64,000 nucleotides of DNA from Oscarella lobularis (GCF_947507565.1 NC_089190.1:1-64000); one strand, 5' to 3'; positions 50,380 to 61,465 are shown, counted from the stretch's first letter. Numbers and translations: made by a program. Notes: a model not told the origin generated them from the sequence alone.

Positions 50380-51960
50380 GCACCGCTCTTTGCGCCTTCA
50401 ACTCGCTCTACGGGCGATCGCTCGAACTCATCGCGACTTCTCGAAGGCGTTCGACGCGAAAACTCAGCTGAGGTAAGATTCTACGCGAATTTGGCTCGAT
50501 TTCGCTTCAAAATCTCTCCTATTTCCAGCTTCGTCGTTCGATAAGACGATATTCGTCACGATTGTCTCGCTCGCTGCATTCAAAGGGCTCCAAAGTGGAC
50601 TGCAGTGACGCAAACGAAGAAGGACCCCTTTTAGGGCCTCGTCGCGATCGTCGCCTTTTTCGGCGAAAAGGCGTTACTGTGTGTACGAACTGTTGTTTGG
50701 AGATGTGAAGGTTCGCCGAGCGCAAGGCGTTACGATACCAGAGGCGTTGTTTCTGACTGGGGCCCCTTTTTAGGATTCGTGTTTTTTTCGAAGCGAGGGC
50801 GCGTCGACAAACTGTGGCGACACTATGGTAAGCCGAGAAAAGGTAAGCAATATCATTTCCAGGTTTTATTCGTGATGAAGAAAGCAAGCACGTGTTGACC
50901 GCGCCTACGTTGTGGGTGTGGTCATTTTTTAGCAGATTTTAGGTTTTCCATGACCCATCTTCATTATTATTTTTCATTGCCATTCTTCATTATCGTGTCT
51001 TCACCTTCAGTCCATTATCCATGTCCACTCCCTGTCCATCGAATTTTCCATGTGTCCATTGATCATGTCTTTTTAGAGATTTAGTTTTAGGTAGTAGGAT
51101 AGGAGGATATAATAACAAATATTAAAACTGAAATAAATATTATTTTAATCTATACTATTATCGTGTTAATGTATGTATTTTTACTCATCTATTGCCGTTG
51201 GCAGGCCGTCGCATGTCGCAAGGTGAAGTGGACGAAGACGACAAATATACGAGGTTTCTGTATGGGAATTCACAGTTTCTTCGTACTCGTTCTTTCTTTA
51301 GGAACGTTAGGTGCGTGAAGGGGAGTCTACTACGCCGGCCCTGCCAAGGATCTCCGGCCAACAAACGAGGTATCTGTATGACACCCTCACATTTTCTTTT
51401 GCTTTCTTTCTTTCTAGATTTAGACGGGCCAACGACAAAGAGAAGAAGATGAGACGAAGGCCAGGTATCTGTATGGTTTAGGCACCTTTTCTAGTATACT
51501 TTCTCTTGAGTTTTAGGCTCGAGACGACTGCAAGAGGACGGGACAATCGTCGCAGGTGTGGTAAGTAGACGAAGATTGAACGAGGTATCTGTATCTAGTA
51601 TTTCGCTTTTTCTTTTGCTTGCTTCTTTTTATAGTATAGATCTACTATAGATGAAGACGGCGGAACTGATGACGAAGCCGTCGAAGGGTTTTCTGTATCA
51701 TTTTTTAGTTATGATTTCCTTTTTCTTTTTTTTAAGATTTTCTTTGCACGGATGGAGATCGTCGCCTCGCGCCTGGCATTGGATTCAGTAGTGGTATCTG
51801 TATCTATTTACTCGTTGCCTTTTCTCGCTTTTTTTCATATGTAGATCGTTCTTGCTGTGGGACGGAAGGACAATCGCCTGCATGGACAGCGAAGCACAGC
51901 CTAAGATCTTTAGATTTTTGGGAATGCTAATATATTTTTTTCTTTTCATGCAGAGGGAGA
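50380..51960 (+). ncRNA. Putative multi-exon transcript with similar short introns
   Basis: Downstream of the E-box cluster the plus strand carries splice-site pairs. Six donors share G|GTATCTGTAT or a close variant at 51,254, 51,370, 51,465, 51,585, 51,688 and 51,794. Each is followed within 50-70 bp by a polypyrimidine tract and AG. The intervening exons are about 45-70 bp, rich in GACGAAG-like words, and do not share one open frame; the longest joined frame I found from the ATG at 51,213 is only about 47 codons. I therefore list it as a candidate non-coding or fast-evolving RNA. It is inferred from signals only; transcription is not demonstrated. Confidence 0.35.
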
Positions 51961-51974
51961 GTCCAAGTCGACGC

Positions 51975-52212
51975 CGCGCCGATGCCGATGCCTGCGCCCA
52001 TGCCCGCCCATGCCATGCCCGCCGATGCCCGCGCCGAAGCCTGCGCCCATGCCCGCCCATGCCAATGCCCGCCGATGCACGCGCCGATGCACGCGCCGAT
52101 ACCGATGCCCGCCGCCGATGCCGATGCCAACTCCTATGCCCGCCGCCGATGCCTATGCCCGCCGCCAATGCCGATGCCGATGCCGATGCCTGCCGATGCC
52201 GATGCCCGCCAA
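51975..52212. repeat. GCCGATGCC minisatellite
   Basis: Repeats of 6 and 9 bp based on GATGCCCGCC and GCCGATGCC. Open frames through it on both strands are repetitive Pro/Met or Ala/Ser/Gly polymers and are not proposed as genes. Confidence 0.9.
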
Positions 52213-52304
52213 CGTCATCTGACATCATTTCAAGATACAAGGTAATTACGCTAATAATATTTAATCAATTAATTATTATCTAAGTAGTGTAGTTATTATT
52301 TATT

Positions 52305-52508
52305 TAATAGCTAGGTAGCTAGGTAGCTAGGTAGTAGGAAACCTCCTTTTTTCCCCCAATACCACCACCATTACCACCACCATTACCACCACCAACACTA
52401 CCTCCATCACCATGACCACCACCACCACCACCACCACTACCATCATCACCATGACCACCACCACCATCAAAATGACCACCACCACCACCATGACCACCAC
52501 CATTGCTG
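52305..52508. repeat. Simple repeats (TAGGTAGC)n and (ACC)n
   Basis: A short AGCTAGGTAGCTAGGTAG run near 52,310 is followed by ACC/CCACCATTACCACCACC triplet repeats at 52,355-52,505. The interval 52,509-52,870 has nothing I recognise. Confidence 0.85.
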
Positions 52509-52870
52509 GGTAAAAATTCAGGAAGCGAATCCTACTCCCAGAAACTGCCTAGTATCAATAGCAAATAATTTCTATAAATTCTCAGCCAATGCGCATGCTC
52601 AACGTTCTCGTCCTTCTGTTTTTCTCGCCAATTGGCACCGACGTTTCATCTGCTTTGTCGCGCTCAGTGATGTTACTGGTGATGTCGTGCCGACATTAGA
52701 AATGCATTTCGGCCAAACGTGAGCATCTAAACATCAGAAAGACATGCAAACATGAACGCCTGTTGAATGAGGTAGCCTATCCGCGTAGCCGAGCTAATAA
52801 CTCGAATGAGGACGACTCACCATGCTGCACCCGGGTCCGGTGATTTACCGAATCTTAGAGAATCTTCTAT

Positions 52871-53480
52871 TTTTTGCCGCAATTTTCTTTTGTCATCAAA
52901 GCGTCTAGTGTCCACAGCTCACGGACACTTCTTTCGTAAGTGTTTGAATCATTGTGCTGGTCGATTAATTATCTTGTAGAAAACCCAGATATAATCAGGT
53001 GAATAACTAGCTTTGTGATCACAGATACCTCTGTGATCACTGTGAACACAGATGCCCTGTGATCACAGATACCCCTGTGACCGCAGATACCCCTGTAATC
53101 ACAGATACCACGTGATCACAGATACCCTGTCATCACAGACGCCCTGTCATCACAGACATCCTGTCATCACAGATACCCTGTTATCACAGATACCCTGTCA
53201 TCACAGATACACTCTGTGACCCCTGTGACCATAGATACCCCTGTGATCACCGATACCTTTGTGATTACAGATACCCGGTGATCACATATACGCTGTAATC
53301 ACAGATACCCCCGTGATTACAGATACTTCTGTGATCACCGATATTTCTGTGTTTGCAGCAATTTTAAACTTTCCTTTTACTTCGAAGCGTCTTTAGTATC
53401 CACAGCTCACGCACTATACCCTTAATAGTGTTTGAATCATCGTGTTGGTTGAATAATTAAATTGTAGAAACCACATAATC
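52871..53480. repeat. TGTGATCACAGATACC minisatellite flanked by direct repeats
   Basis: About 18-20 units of 17-20 bp (consensus CCTGTGATCACAGATACC) fill 53,003-53,345; the core TGTGATCACA is a 10-bp palindrome. Flanking segments 52,871-52,998 and 53,352-53,480 resemble each other: both contain CGAAGCGTCT or CAAAGCGTCT, GTATCCACAGCTCAC or GTGTCCACAGCTCAC, and GTGTTTGAATCAT, then a TTGTAGAAA segment. Confidence 0.8.
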
Positions 53481-53534
53481 ATGTGACTATCTCGGTAATT
53501 AAAAATATAAAACACCCAGCTGCTGTTTCGTAAG

Positions 53535-55770
53535 CTACGTCATCTCAAGGTCAGTATGTGCTCCTCTCTGAGTGTTGGAACTTCTCTCGGAGCAGCTCTT
53601 GTTCAGGTCCACCTTATCTTCAGACCGAGTTCGCTTGGAGCAACGCTCGTAAAAGTTCTTCCAAAACTTTCGAAAGTCCTTGGCCGTCCAAAAGAAGACA
53701 ATGAGAAAAAAGAGAGATCCCAAGAAAGCGAGGCGATAGACAATCAAAAAAGCAAACGTGACGTCACCAATTGTCGACTTTTCTTTGCTCTGACACTCGT
53801 CGTCCAAATCAAGATAAACGCATTCGACGTAACTTCCAAAGTTATTCAAATCCACCTGATTTCGAACCGTAAATACGATGAAACTATTAATAATAATGAC
53901 GATTTCCACGACGAAGACGACGACGAGCAAAAAGGCGAAACGACGCTGAAGATCATCCAACTGACTGACGTGCTTCTTCTGCTTAGAATCCTGAAGTTGA
54001 ACAGAGGAAAAAAGCTCTTGCCGGTTGAAATTCTGAAAAATTGAACAAGTGTCTCCAAGGTAGGAACATAACGGTGCCTCTATAGTGTCTCGTTTTGTAA
54101 ACACATGCAGTTAGGCAGATTAATTAATTCATATGATATGAAATTTATAATTTATAATTTGTTTTACTAAGGTACAGTACACCGTTTTCAGGCTTCAATA
54201 CTAAGTTTTTACCTGCTTCTTTAGTGTGTAAACCAGATGAACAGCGCATAGTCCGCCCACGGCGACGTTTACTTGCAGCGGTAAAACGAGAAACAAATTA
54301 TAAAAAAGCGTGTTTTTGATTGTTGAGCAGGAGTAGCAAAGGAGAGGATTGTAATACGCACTTCCTCCTTCGAGCCAGTAGGGACAGACTGCGAGCACGA
54401 AAGCGGTGCCCCAAACCAAGGAGGCCTCAACGGCATGAATCGTGTTTTTTCGAGTAGCAAACAGGCGGCTTTTTGATAAAACAACGGCGATCCAAAGATT
54501 CACAAAACCAACGACGCACCACGAAACGCCAGAAACGTAGCCAAAATTTTGAATCATTGCTATGGAAACAATAATAATGAGCAGCATATAGGCATTAACT
54601 AAAGGTTCATACTGCGAACGATTGAGAAAGTACAAGAATCCGACCGCAAAGCTTTCAGAAGGTCTTGTTCACCGCAGCAAATTGCTTCTTCTCGTCCAAG
54701 AAGTCGCCCAACCGATTCGGAAAATGCTGCAAGTTAAACTCTTTGATTTAAAGATAGCAAAAAGACAGATCAAAGACTTACGCAACATCATAAGAGAAAG
54801 CAAAATATAAAAGGAAACCATTAGGTGAGGAAACTTTTGCCTGTGAAAGATATAAAAATTAATAACGGTATCCGCACTACCTGTTTGCGAGCTAAGATAG
54901 GTGCTTCTAATTTGTGGAGCGTGCTGAAAGTATTCGCTTACTTCGATTTGATTGCGATTATTGAAACTGTTGCTGCAACAAGTACCACAAAACCAACAAT
55001 TGCCGTAACGACAAAAAGTATTGAATCGATCTTTCTTTTCGACTCCCCAATCCAGTTCCAATTGAGACAAGAAACGTAACAGCACGGACTGGAGTCATTT
55101 CGCAATGTCAAATCTCTTTGGCATCCTAAACATCAAAACTCACAAGGTCGAAAATGCTCTTTAAAAAATTACCAAAATCTGAAAACCGATTGAGACAATA
55201 TGAATTCATTAATGAAAGAACCGCCGCACTGCTGATATTTGCATCACGAAGGCCTGTTTTCAGCTCATCAAAAGAGACGTTCAACGTACGCATTATGCCT
55301 CGAATTTCAAACGGAGTAAAAGTTTGAAAAACAGACTCACTGCTACGTCGTTGCAAAAAAACGTCCAAAAGCTGAGAGCACTTGGGCGTGCTTAGTAAAG
55401 GGAGTAGAGAAGGAATGATACCGAATAGACGTTCCTGTACATCAGGTTTCTCCAATAAATCTGTCGCCACGCTACTAGACAACGTAATATCGACATCACA
55501 GCTGCTCCCGTTCACAAAAGAAACATTCCTGTTGGCAACGATTTGCTCCTTGAAGTGAACAAGATGAAGTGCTAGTCTATAGTGAACATGTATAAGTAAT
55601 GAGTACCAAACGTTCTGAGGTGAAGTCCCAGTGTGGAAACAGGAAGACGAGCGACGGTATTGACGCAATAGCAATCACCAAAATGCCGCAACCGATTGCG
55701 AAGAGCTTCAGTTTTGCGTTTCTTGCTCCGCCTTTCGACGCCATGGGTATTGGGTGTAGGGTTCGCACGT
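53535..55770 (-). CDS. Seven-helix receptor-like protein, model incomplete
   Basis: Minus strand. The last exon (from about 54,030 to 53,535) encodes two helices, FAFLLVVVFVVEIVIIINSF and AFLIVYRLAFLGSLFFLIVF, then a W-containing basic tail (FWTAKDFRKFWKNFY). The exon at about 54,635-54,213 gives AYMLLIIIVSIAMI, WCVVGFVNLWIAVVL, SLVWGTAFVLAVCPYW and FYNLFLVLPLQVNVAVGGL, ending at a donor after LKKQ. Further upstream ILFVVTAIVGFVVLVAATVS is a first helix and HLMVSFYILLSLMML a second. An N-terminal ectodomain with NVSF/NGSS glycosylation sites precedes them (55,560-55,126). The order of helices and the KKxxxLDDLQRR loop loosely recall class F (Frizzled/Smoothened), but I see no clear CRD. An in-frame TGA near 54,672 and an unsolved phase at 55,590 leave the status (gene or pseudogene) open. 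Confidence 0.55.
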
Positions 55771-55940
55771 GAGTGGGCGTGAGCAATTACGACGTTATTA
55801 GAAACGCCCATCATTGTAGATAAAAGAAATGGACGCAATCTTTTTTGTAATTGTTGTTGTGAGATTCTCTAAGGTAACTGTTCGGACAGAATAGCTTTCT
55901 TTAAAATAAATCAATCATTGACACGACTACTTTTCTTTTA

Positions 55941-56103
55941 CATTGGAAACTCCCGTATACGGTAGGAAAACGGCTTCTCGCTAAAAAACCGAAAAGAGGA
56001 GGAGCAGTACTCGTATGTCCCGTATAAAAAATCGTGGCTCCTCCTCTTTTCTAGGTTTTTTAGCAAGAAGCCGTTTTCCCACTGTATACGGGAATTTTCA
56101 ATG
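55941..56103. mobile_element. MITE with 68-bp inverted repeats and TTA target duplication
   Basis: The left arm CATTGGAAACTCCCGTATAC... through GAAAAGAGGAGGAGC is repeated inverted on the right, ending CCCGTATA-type sequence and TTTTCAATG. Arms are about 68 bp and near 88 percent identical by eye, with a spacer of about 30 bp; the total is 163 bp. TTA flanks both ends (55,938-55,940 and 56,104-56,106), fitting a PIF/Harbinger-type target duplication. There is no coding capacity. Confidence 0.8.
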
Positions 56104-56330
56104 TTAGACAAAACAGCAAAATGAAAGGCGCGTCGACCGCATTGATTTCGCAGATCTCACAGGCTGATTTTAGTGAAAAAAGAGCAATTACAAAACAGGA
56201 TTAAGCGATAATTCTAACAAAAGAAACCTAACTTAAGTCACACAAAACTATGACGTGACGCTTACTAACAACATGGGCTAAAACGAAAAACTATCTTTTC
56301 AGCATTCCGGAATCAAGATTCACCGTAAAC

Positions 56331-59300
56331 TTAGCTGACAATTTTTTTCATTTCAAACGTCCTGAAATCCTGAGTATTGAGACCATATATAGGATTTCTT
56401 TTGTTCACGCTTCTTTCGGCCGCTAATTCTCCTTCAGCGTTTTGAATGTTTAATGAAGCATAGGTAGGATTGTCAGCAGAGCGTGACTTGGACTTGGATT
56501 TCGATAGTCCAGTCATATCCTCATACTGATTAGCATCAGATGGAATAACTTCATAGGTAGGTTCAGCATCACGTTTTACTGCTGTGACAGCGTTGTCAGT
56601 TTCGGTCGCCAGTTTTAGACAAACGCTTGTAGAAGTCGACGAGCCTCCAACGGTGTCCGGCACAGGCGAGGCAGCAGATGCAGCAGATGCAAAAACTTCA
56701 CTTGAACGCAGCTTGACTTGCCGTCGAAACGCGATTACAGCGGCAACAATGATAGCAAAACAAACGAGAAGCCCTAAAGCTATGCCGACGTAGAGACCCG
56801 CAGACTGGGAGCCACCATGAGACGTATCAAAGACATGATCGTCATTGAGATGATCTAAACATATAAGATCAATTACTATAGGCAAGGAAAGTGGGATTCA
56901 CCTGCTCTAAACCCTGAACTACATTTAATTAACGTACGAAAAATGAAAAAAAATTAGATAAAACGAAATGGTAACCCAAGCTAACATACAGCATCTATCA
57001 TGATTGCTATTTTAAGTGCTAGGCGAGAGTTCTATGGAAGAAAGACTGAATTTCAGTTAAAACCTCGTACGCAATTAAAATAATATCGACATATACGTCA
57101 AGGACAAAGAACAAGGTGAATGAAATCAGTCTTCTTTCCTATGCTTTTCTCATAACCTTCCTGCCAATGCACCTACCGTTACTCTGATTGCAATTTCCAG
57201 GTGAACATGGTGAAATGGTCGAAGGCGAAATGGTCGAATTGACTCCACTTCTCTCTCTCGAGCGGCACTCATACGAGCCCCTCGTGTTGTAACACACTTC
57301 GTCCGAAAGACAAGACGACACCAAACATTCGTCTATATCTAAAAGGTGTCAAAGGATTTTAGAAGTTTGCTTCGACTATCACTGCCATTACCTTCACACG
57401 CTTCTGGATCGCCGTCCCAGAGTCCGTCACCAAGGCAAAGAAGACGCAATGGAGTCGTCTGATTCATAAAGAATCCTTTTAGACAGGTAATGTTCGCTGT
57501 CGAATTAACTTGACGATTTTCGCTCGAAAATTGCACGCTCGTTGTTGTGTTGGATAAATACGAGAGAGCGTCGCATTGAATAGGCTTACACGAGAGACCG
57601 TCCGGAGTCTCCTCGTAGCCTAACTTGCATTTGCATGTGTGACCGCCAAAGGTATTCTCGCACGACATTCCAGATCCGCAGTTGTTCACATCAGAAGCAC
57701 ATTCGTCAACGTCTTCAAAAAATAGATATTTCCAAAAAGTCGTTTTTGGAATGATATTATTTTACCTGTAGCGCAATGGGGCCCGGTGAATCCAGGGTGG
57801 CACGTGCAAAAGAAATCGTTTATCGAGTCAGTGCAGTTTCCATACAAACAGGCATTAATGAGGCATTCGTCGATATCTGATTTAGGAAAAACGTGTTCAA
57901 AGGTATTTTCTTTATAGAAAGATCTCTCGCCTTGTGAGCAAGTCTTTCCGGAGTAGCCTGAAGGGCAAAGGCACAAATAGTCATTTGGAAGACTGCGACA
58001 AGTTCCGCCGTGCAGGCAAGGGTCACTACGACACTGATTCACATCTAAGAACATATGATCGTGTACTTGAATTCAGTGTACACAGATACTTTCCGTACCG
58101 ATAGCACAATTGGTTCCATTGTAGTCAGACAAACATGAACACCTGACATTGTCTCTGTGAACAACGCACGTTCCTCCGTTAAGACAAAAAAATTCATTGC
58201 ATCCGGTTTGCTCTGAAAAAGTCCAAATCAGAAAAAAAAACATTGATATTATTAAAACGTTGTCGCGCACGTCTGTCACAGTGCTGCCCAATCCAAGGAG
58301 AGTAGCAAACGCAGTCATTGCCTCGAACACAGAACCCATTAACTTAAACAAGACAAAAAGAGTAAATATCGCTTTGAAAATAAATATACACAGGTAGAGA
58401 CCACAGCTTTGGTTTGGGACGCACTTCTCACAGGATTTTCCAGTCCAGCCCGAAGTGCATCTAATAATATCAATAAGTATAAAGAAATCTTATCCTCATG
58501 TAAATACAAACTTACTGGCACTCGTTGGGCTTCACACAACGGCCATGGCGACTGCAGTTTGCACATACAGCTATATGATAAAGGAAACATGAAAAACTTG
58601 GACAATTACTGATATAGATTCGTACGCGTTATGCATTTATTTCCAGTCCACCCTTTCGTGCATATTCGCTCGCCTGTCGTTCTGTCGCAGCTATAGTGTC
58701 CGTCGGAGTCGGAGTCGTGAGGTACGCACAACACAGAGCAGTCTCCGTAAAAGTTGGGTCTGCATTGAACGCGCCACTTCAAAACAAGCCGTTTGCTGAA
58801 CTTCCCCTTCATTGTCAAAGACGTCCACGCGGATGAGATAGCAGCATTTGCAAAATTTGCTGTTAGCACGTCAACTAAATCGTCCCTATTGAATCTGTCC
58901 CTATCCAAAATATCGATCTTCAAAGAAAACGAATTCTAAAACAAACAATAAGGCTAAACAATTTCCTAGAACAACTCCATTTCATACGTCCCACGCTCCA
59001 TTAAAGTTAATTTTGAAGGGATTGTCGAGGGAATTTCCCAGCAAGTCCTTGCCAACTTTAAAAGTAAAGCGGTCGCCAAATATGCCAGTCTTGCGCGTCT
59101 CCACGCAATCGCTGACACGACGCGTCCGCGGATCGTAGTCGCGATAGCAAATGATAAAATAGTTATCGCAGTCGTTCGAGCAGTCGAACCGGACGTAAGA
59201 GTCACAGCAGCTACCTTTGAAATCCTTGCTAGCAGAATGCTTATATTTGACCAATTCGATTTCTAACTTTCCGTCGGCCTAAAAAAGCTCAATTATAGAA

Positions 59301-59406
59301 GGCTATTCCCTTCCTGGTTAAGTAAAAATAAAATGAGACTCTGGAACAGAGAAGCTCGAACCTGAACAACGCCAAAAAACGAGAGGAGGAGAACAAAGAA
59401 AAGCAT
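56331..59406 (-). CDS. Notch ligand, Delta/Jagged-like, with a Sushi domain
   Basis: Exons (59,406-59,362; 59,278-58,988; 58,935-58,626; 58,570-58,516; 58,460-58,390; 58,342-58,259; 58,212-58,099; 58,044-57,931; 57,876-57,766; 57,712-57,392; 57,338-57,177; 56,854-56,331) give 734 codons with consistent phases; a 12-base microexon at 56,902-56,913 is possible. Signal peptide MLFFVLLLSFFGVVQ; MNNL domain (residues 16-160; CCDSYVRFDCSNDC); DSL at about 166-213 with all six cysteines (WRVQCRPNFYGDCSVLC ... GWTGNKC); EGF-like repeats, two or three of calcium-binding type (DIDEC); a CCP/Sushi module (ITCLKGFF ... CLGDGLWDGDPEAC); a further EGF; one transmembrane helix (YVGIALGLLVCFAIIVAAVI); and a 120-residue tail with PTYEVI, NQYEDM, NPTYASL and NPIYGL. 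It should signal to Notch on adjacent cells. One intron (after CSQ at 57,931) uses a GC donor. Confidence 0.88.
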
Positions 59407-59499
59407 CCTGTTCGAAGAAATTTAATTCTCCGCCGTTCTCACACGCGCGCAGCTTCCGCCTACATAATCAGGTATCGGGAATCACGAGGTATAGAAATC

Positions 59500-59626
59500 A
59501 GTACGATTTGACTCATAAATATCAAGACACTCTAGCGAACAATGAGAGAAATGACTACGATTTGACTCATAAATATATAGACGCTTCAGCGTACCATGAG
59601 AGAAATCACTACGATTTGACTCACAC
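59500..59626. repeat. ~64-bp tandem repeat, two copies
   Basis: TACGATTTGACTCATAAATAT followed by a variable part and ATGAGAGAAATSACTACG occurs twice. GCGTACCATGAGAGAAATCA also recurs at 61,788-61,813, so the unit is dispersed. Confidence 0.75.
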
Positions 59627-59689
59627 TTTACCGGGAGTCGCTGGGACGTCACTGCGAGGCGTAGATTGCGTGGAAGAAGCCATGGAAAA

Positions 59690-60164
59690 ACGGAAAGACA
59701 AAGGAAGATGGCAGCGGCGAAAAGATTGATAGCGCACTCTACGGCTATAAGCACTGTCGCGAAACGCGACGTAACGGCGGCGATCGGTCTATGCGGACTG
59801 ATCGAGCACCCGCGCGAGACGTCGCGTTTCGAAGTTGGGCGCGATCGGCGGCGCGGGGGTCCCGACGATCGCCCGTTCAATCGATCGCGCGGAAGGGCGT
59901 TCGGAGCGTCGCAAGGCGCGGTCGACGCGAGGTTTCGGCGGCGTCGGGCGGCGAAATTTCAAGGCGAGAAAGCGAGGCCCCGTATGAAGTCCCCGCATTA
60001 TCTCTGATTATGGGAAGAAGAAAACCGCATTATGGGAAAAGAAGACGTATGAAGACCATGCATTATGGGGAGAAGACGTATGGAGTCCCTGAATTGTGGG
60101 AAGAGTGTGAGTGAGTGAGTGTGAGTGAGAGGACAGACAGGGTAGGGAAAGACACATTAATAAA
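59690..60164 (+). other. CpG-rich block, then GCATTATGGGAAGAAGA repeats
   Basis: 59,740-59,980 is strongly CG-rich and open in several frames (an Arg-rich frame starts MAAAKRLIAHSTAIST). No domain is recognised, and overlapping open frames in such composition are expected by chance. 59,980-60,100 contains imperfect repeats of GCATTATGGGAAGAAGACG. GAGTGAGT simple repeats follow to 60,130. Confidence 0.4.
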
Positions 60165-60194
60165 AGGTTAGCGGGTAGGGTTAGGGTTAGGAGA
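60165..60194. repeat. Interstitial telomeric repeat, G-rich strand
   Basis: GGTTAGCGGGTAGGGTTAGG followed by GTTAGG. Its reverse complement CCTAACCCTAACCCTACCCG then CTAACC resembles the tract at 27,791-27,823, in the opposite orientation. Confidence 0.85.
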
Positions 60195-60392
60195 TAGTGA
60201 CGTATACGGTGACCCCAGTGACAATAGATTCCATCTATCTCTCATCGCCAAATAAAGACAGCACGCAACAACTGAAATACTCTACCAGTCATAGCAAGAG
60301 CACAGGAACATAAACACAAAAAACATGAGAGAAAACGACAAAAAAAGCGAGATATCCATGAAACCCCATCTCATCGCGAGGTCTTGTATCCT

Positions 60393-60948
60393 TTAACGCC
60401 TCAGTGAAGCTAGCATGTAGTCATACGAAAGATTCTCCATGCAGCTTGCCTCCACAGACGCGTGAATTTCTCTCCCCAGCTTCGTCCTGAGCGCGTCTGT
60501 TTGGCTACAAAATAGCATTTTCTTCACAACTGACACGCTGTCGGCAGCCCTGAGAATAAAAACGAGTGACGGGTCTCCCCTAAGGTCCCACCACCACCAC
60601 CACTTACCAGCTAATAAAAACCGGTGCTGCTTTTTCCTTAAGAAGATCAAAACCAAAGTCGTAAACGTACCAGCGCGGGTTTGCCTCCGTAACCCCGCTG
60701 AGAAAGCTTTCCCAAATCGCTTCCGGGTTGCCTTCGGACGGCGTACCGGGCTCCCCATCCAAAATGATGGATTTGTTGTCGTCACTGATGCGGATCGTTA
60801 TCCATTTCATTTTTTTCGTCCTGTCTCTGAGTTTGGCGTACGTGGCGACGACTTCGTCGTCAATCGCTATTCCTGATTGAGCCTAGAACAACGTGCCATA
60901 AACGAACGAATGCGACGCAATCGATCGCGCTTTCGCTCGGCTTACCAT
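60393..60948 (-). CDS. ADF/cofilin family actin-depolymerising protein
   Basis: Three exons on the minus strand: 60,948-60,946 (the ATG alone), 60,882-60,608 and 60,549-60,393, giving 144 residues, typical of ADF/cofilin (about 140-165). Landmarks: start M-AQSGIAIDDEVVATYAKL, with a Ser at position 4 where the inhibitory phosphorylation site lies in relatives; PRWYVYDFGFDLLKEKAAPV; FISWAADSVSVVKKMLFCSQ, equivalent to the FISW.PD.A..K.KM actin-binding long helix; and a C-terminal YDYMLASLRR. An intron immediately after the start codon is a known feature of many ADF/cofilin genes and supports the one-codon first exon. The protein severs and depolymerises F-actin in the cytosol. Frame intact. 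Confidence 0.9.
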
Positions 60949-61364
60949 CGCAAAGATTCTAGAGAGTGTGACTACAGCATCACGCACAAGCCATATATGT
61001 TGGCTCAAATGAATAATTCTTAGAATCAAGGGCGTGGGCTCGAATGGCATTTGTTTATTTTTTGCCGGTAGGGATTCACAATGTCACCGGAATCACAATG
61101 TCACCGTGTCGGGTGTCTGGCAGTGTGACGTGACGGCAAGTAGAAGCAGATAGAGGTGTAGAGAGAGAAGCGAACGGCATTGCTTATGTAGCTGTTGGCT
61201 CAAATGAACAATGCATGACTAAGGATATATATAGCGTTGGCTTGGTGCATCTGTTGATTTTTTGCCTTTATGGATTCATCCGGTTACAGCAAGGATTCCA
61301 AACTGCGAAAGAGCCCTTCTCCCGTATCACACGTGAAGGGACTCGTTCTCATGCAGGTCCTTCA
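60949..61364. other. Intergenic region with a diverged ~95-bp duplication
   Basis: GTTGGCTCAAATGAATAATTC ... TTTTTTGCC ... GGATTCA at about 60,999-61,079 is echoed at about 61,193-61,278 (GTTGGCTCAAATGAACAATG ... TTTTTTGCC ... GGATTCA). The first holds the cofilin upstream region. No gene is seen. Confidence 0.5.
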
Positions 61365-61465
61365 CACGTCACGAAGATTTGATTGCGAGGAAAGGGTCTT
61401 GATCCGTTCCCGTCACCGAATAGATGAAGATGATCGGCGCATTCGTGAGAGCCCCGTTTATCGGG
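61365..61465 (-). pseudogene. Dispersed Kelch-gene fragment
   Basis: Read on the minus strand, CGATCATCTTCATCTATTCG and the following GGATCAAGACCC..TTCCTCGCAATCAAATCTTCGTGA match the Kelch A/B exon 1 stretch at 30,184-30,252, encoding DHLHLFG...GS.PFPRNQIFV. Only about 100 bp is recognisable, so this is a pseudogene fragment of the Kelch family, about 31 kb from gene A and inverted. Confidence 0.6.

Noticed and set aside
51785-52283. Ala/Ser/Gly- or Pro/Met-rich ORFs near 52 kb
   Set aside because: They are produced by the GCCGATGCC minisatellite and open on both strands.
59666-60114. Arg-rich ORFs of 107-113 codons in the CpG-rich block
   Set aside because: Overlapping frames on both strands are open because of GC-rich composition; no domain and no splice-consistent extension.
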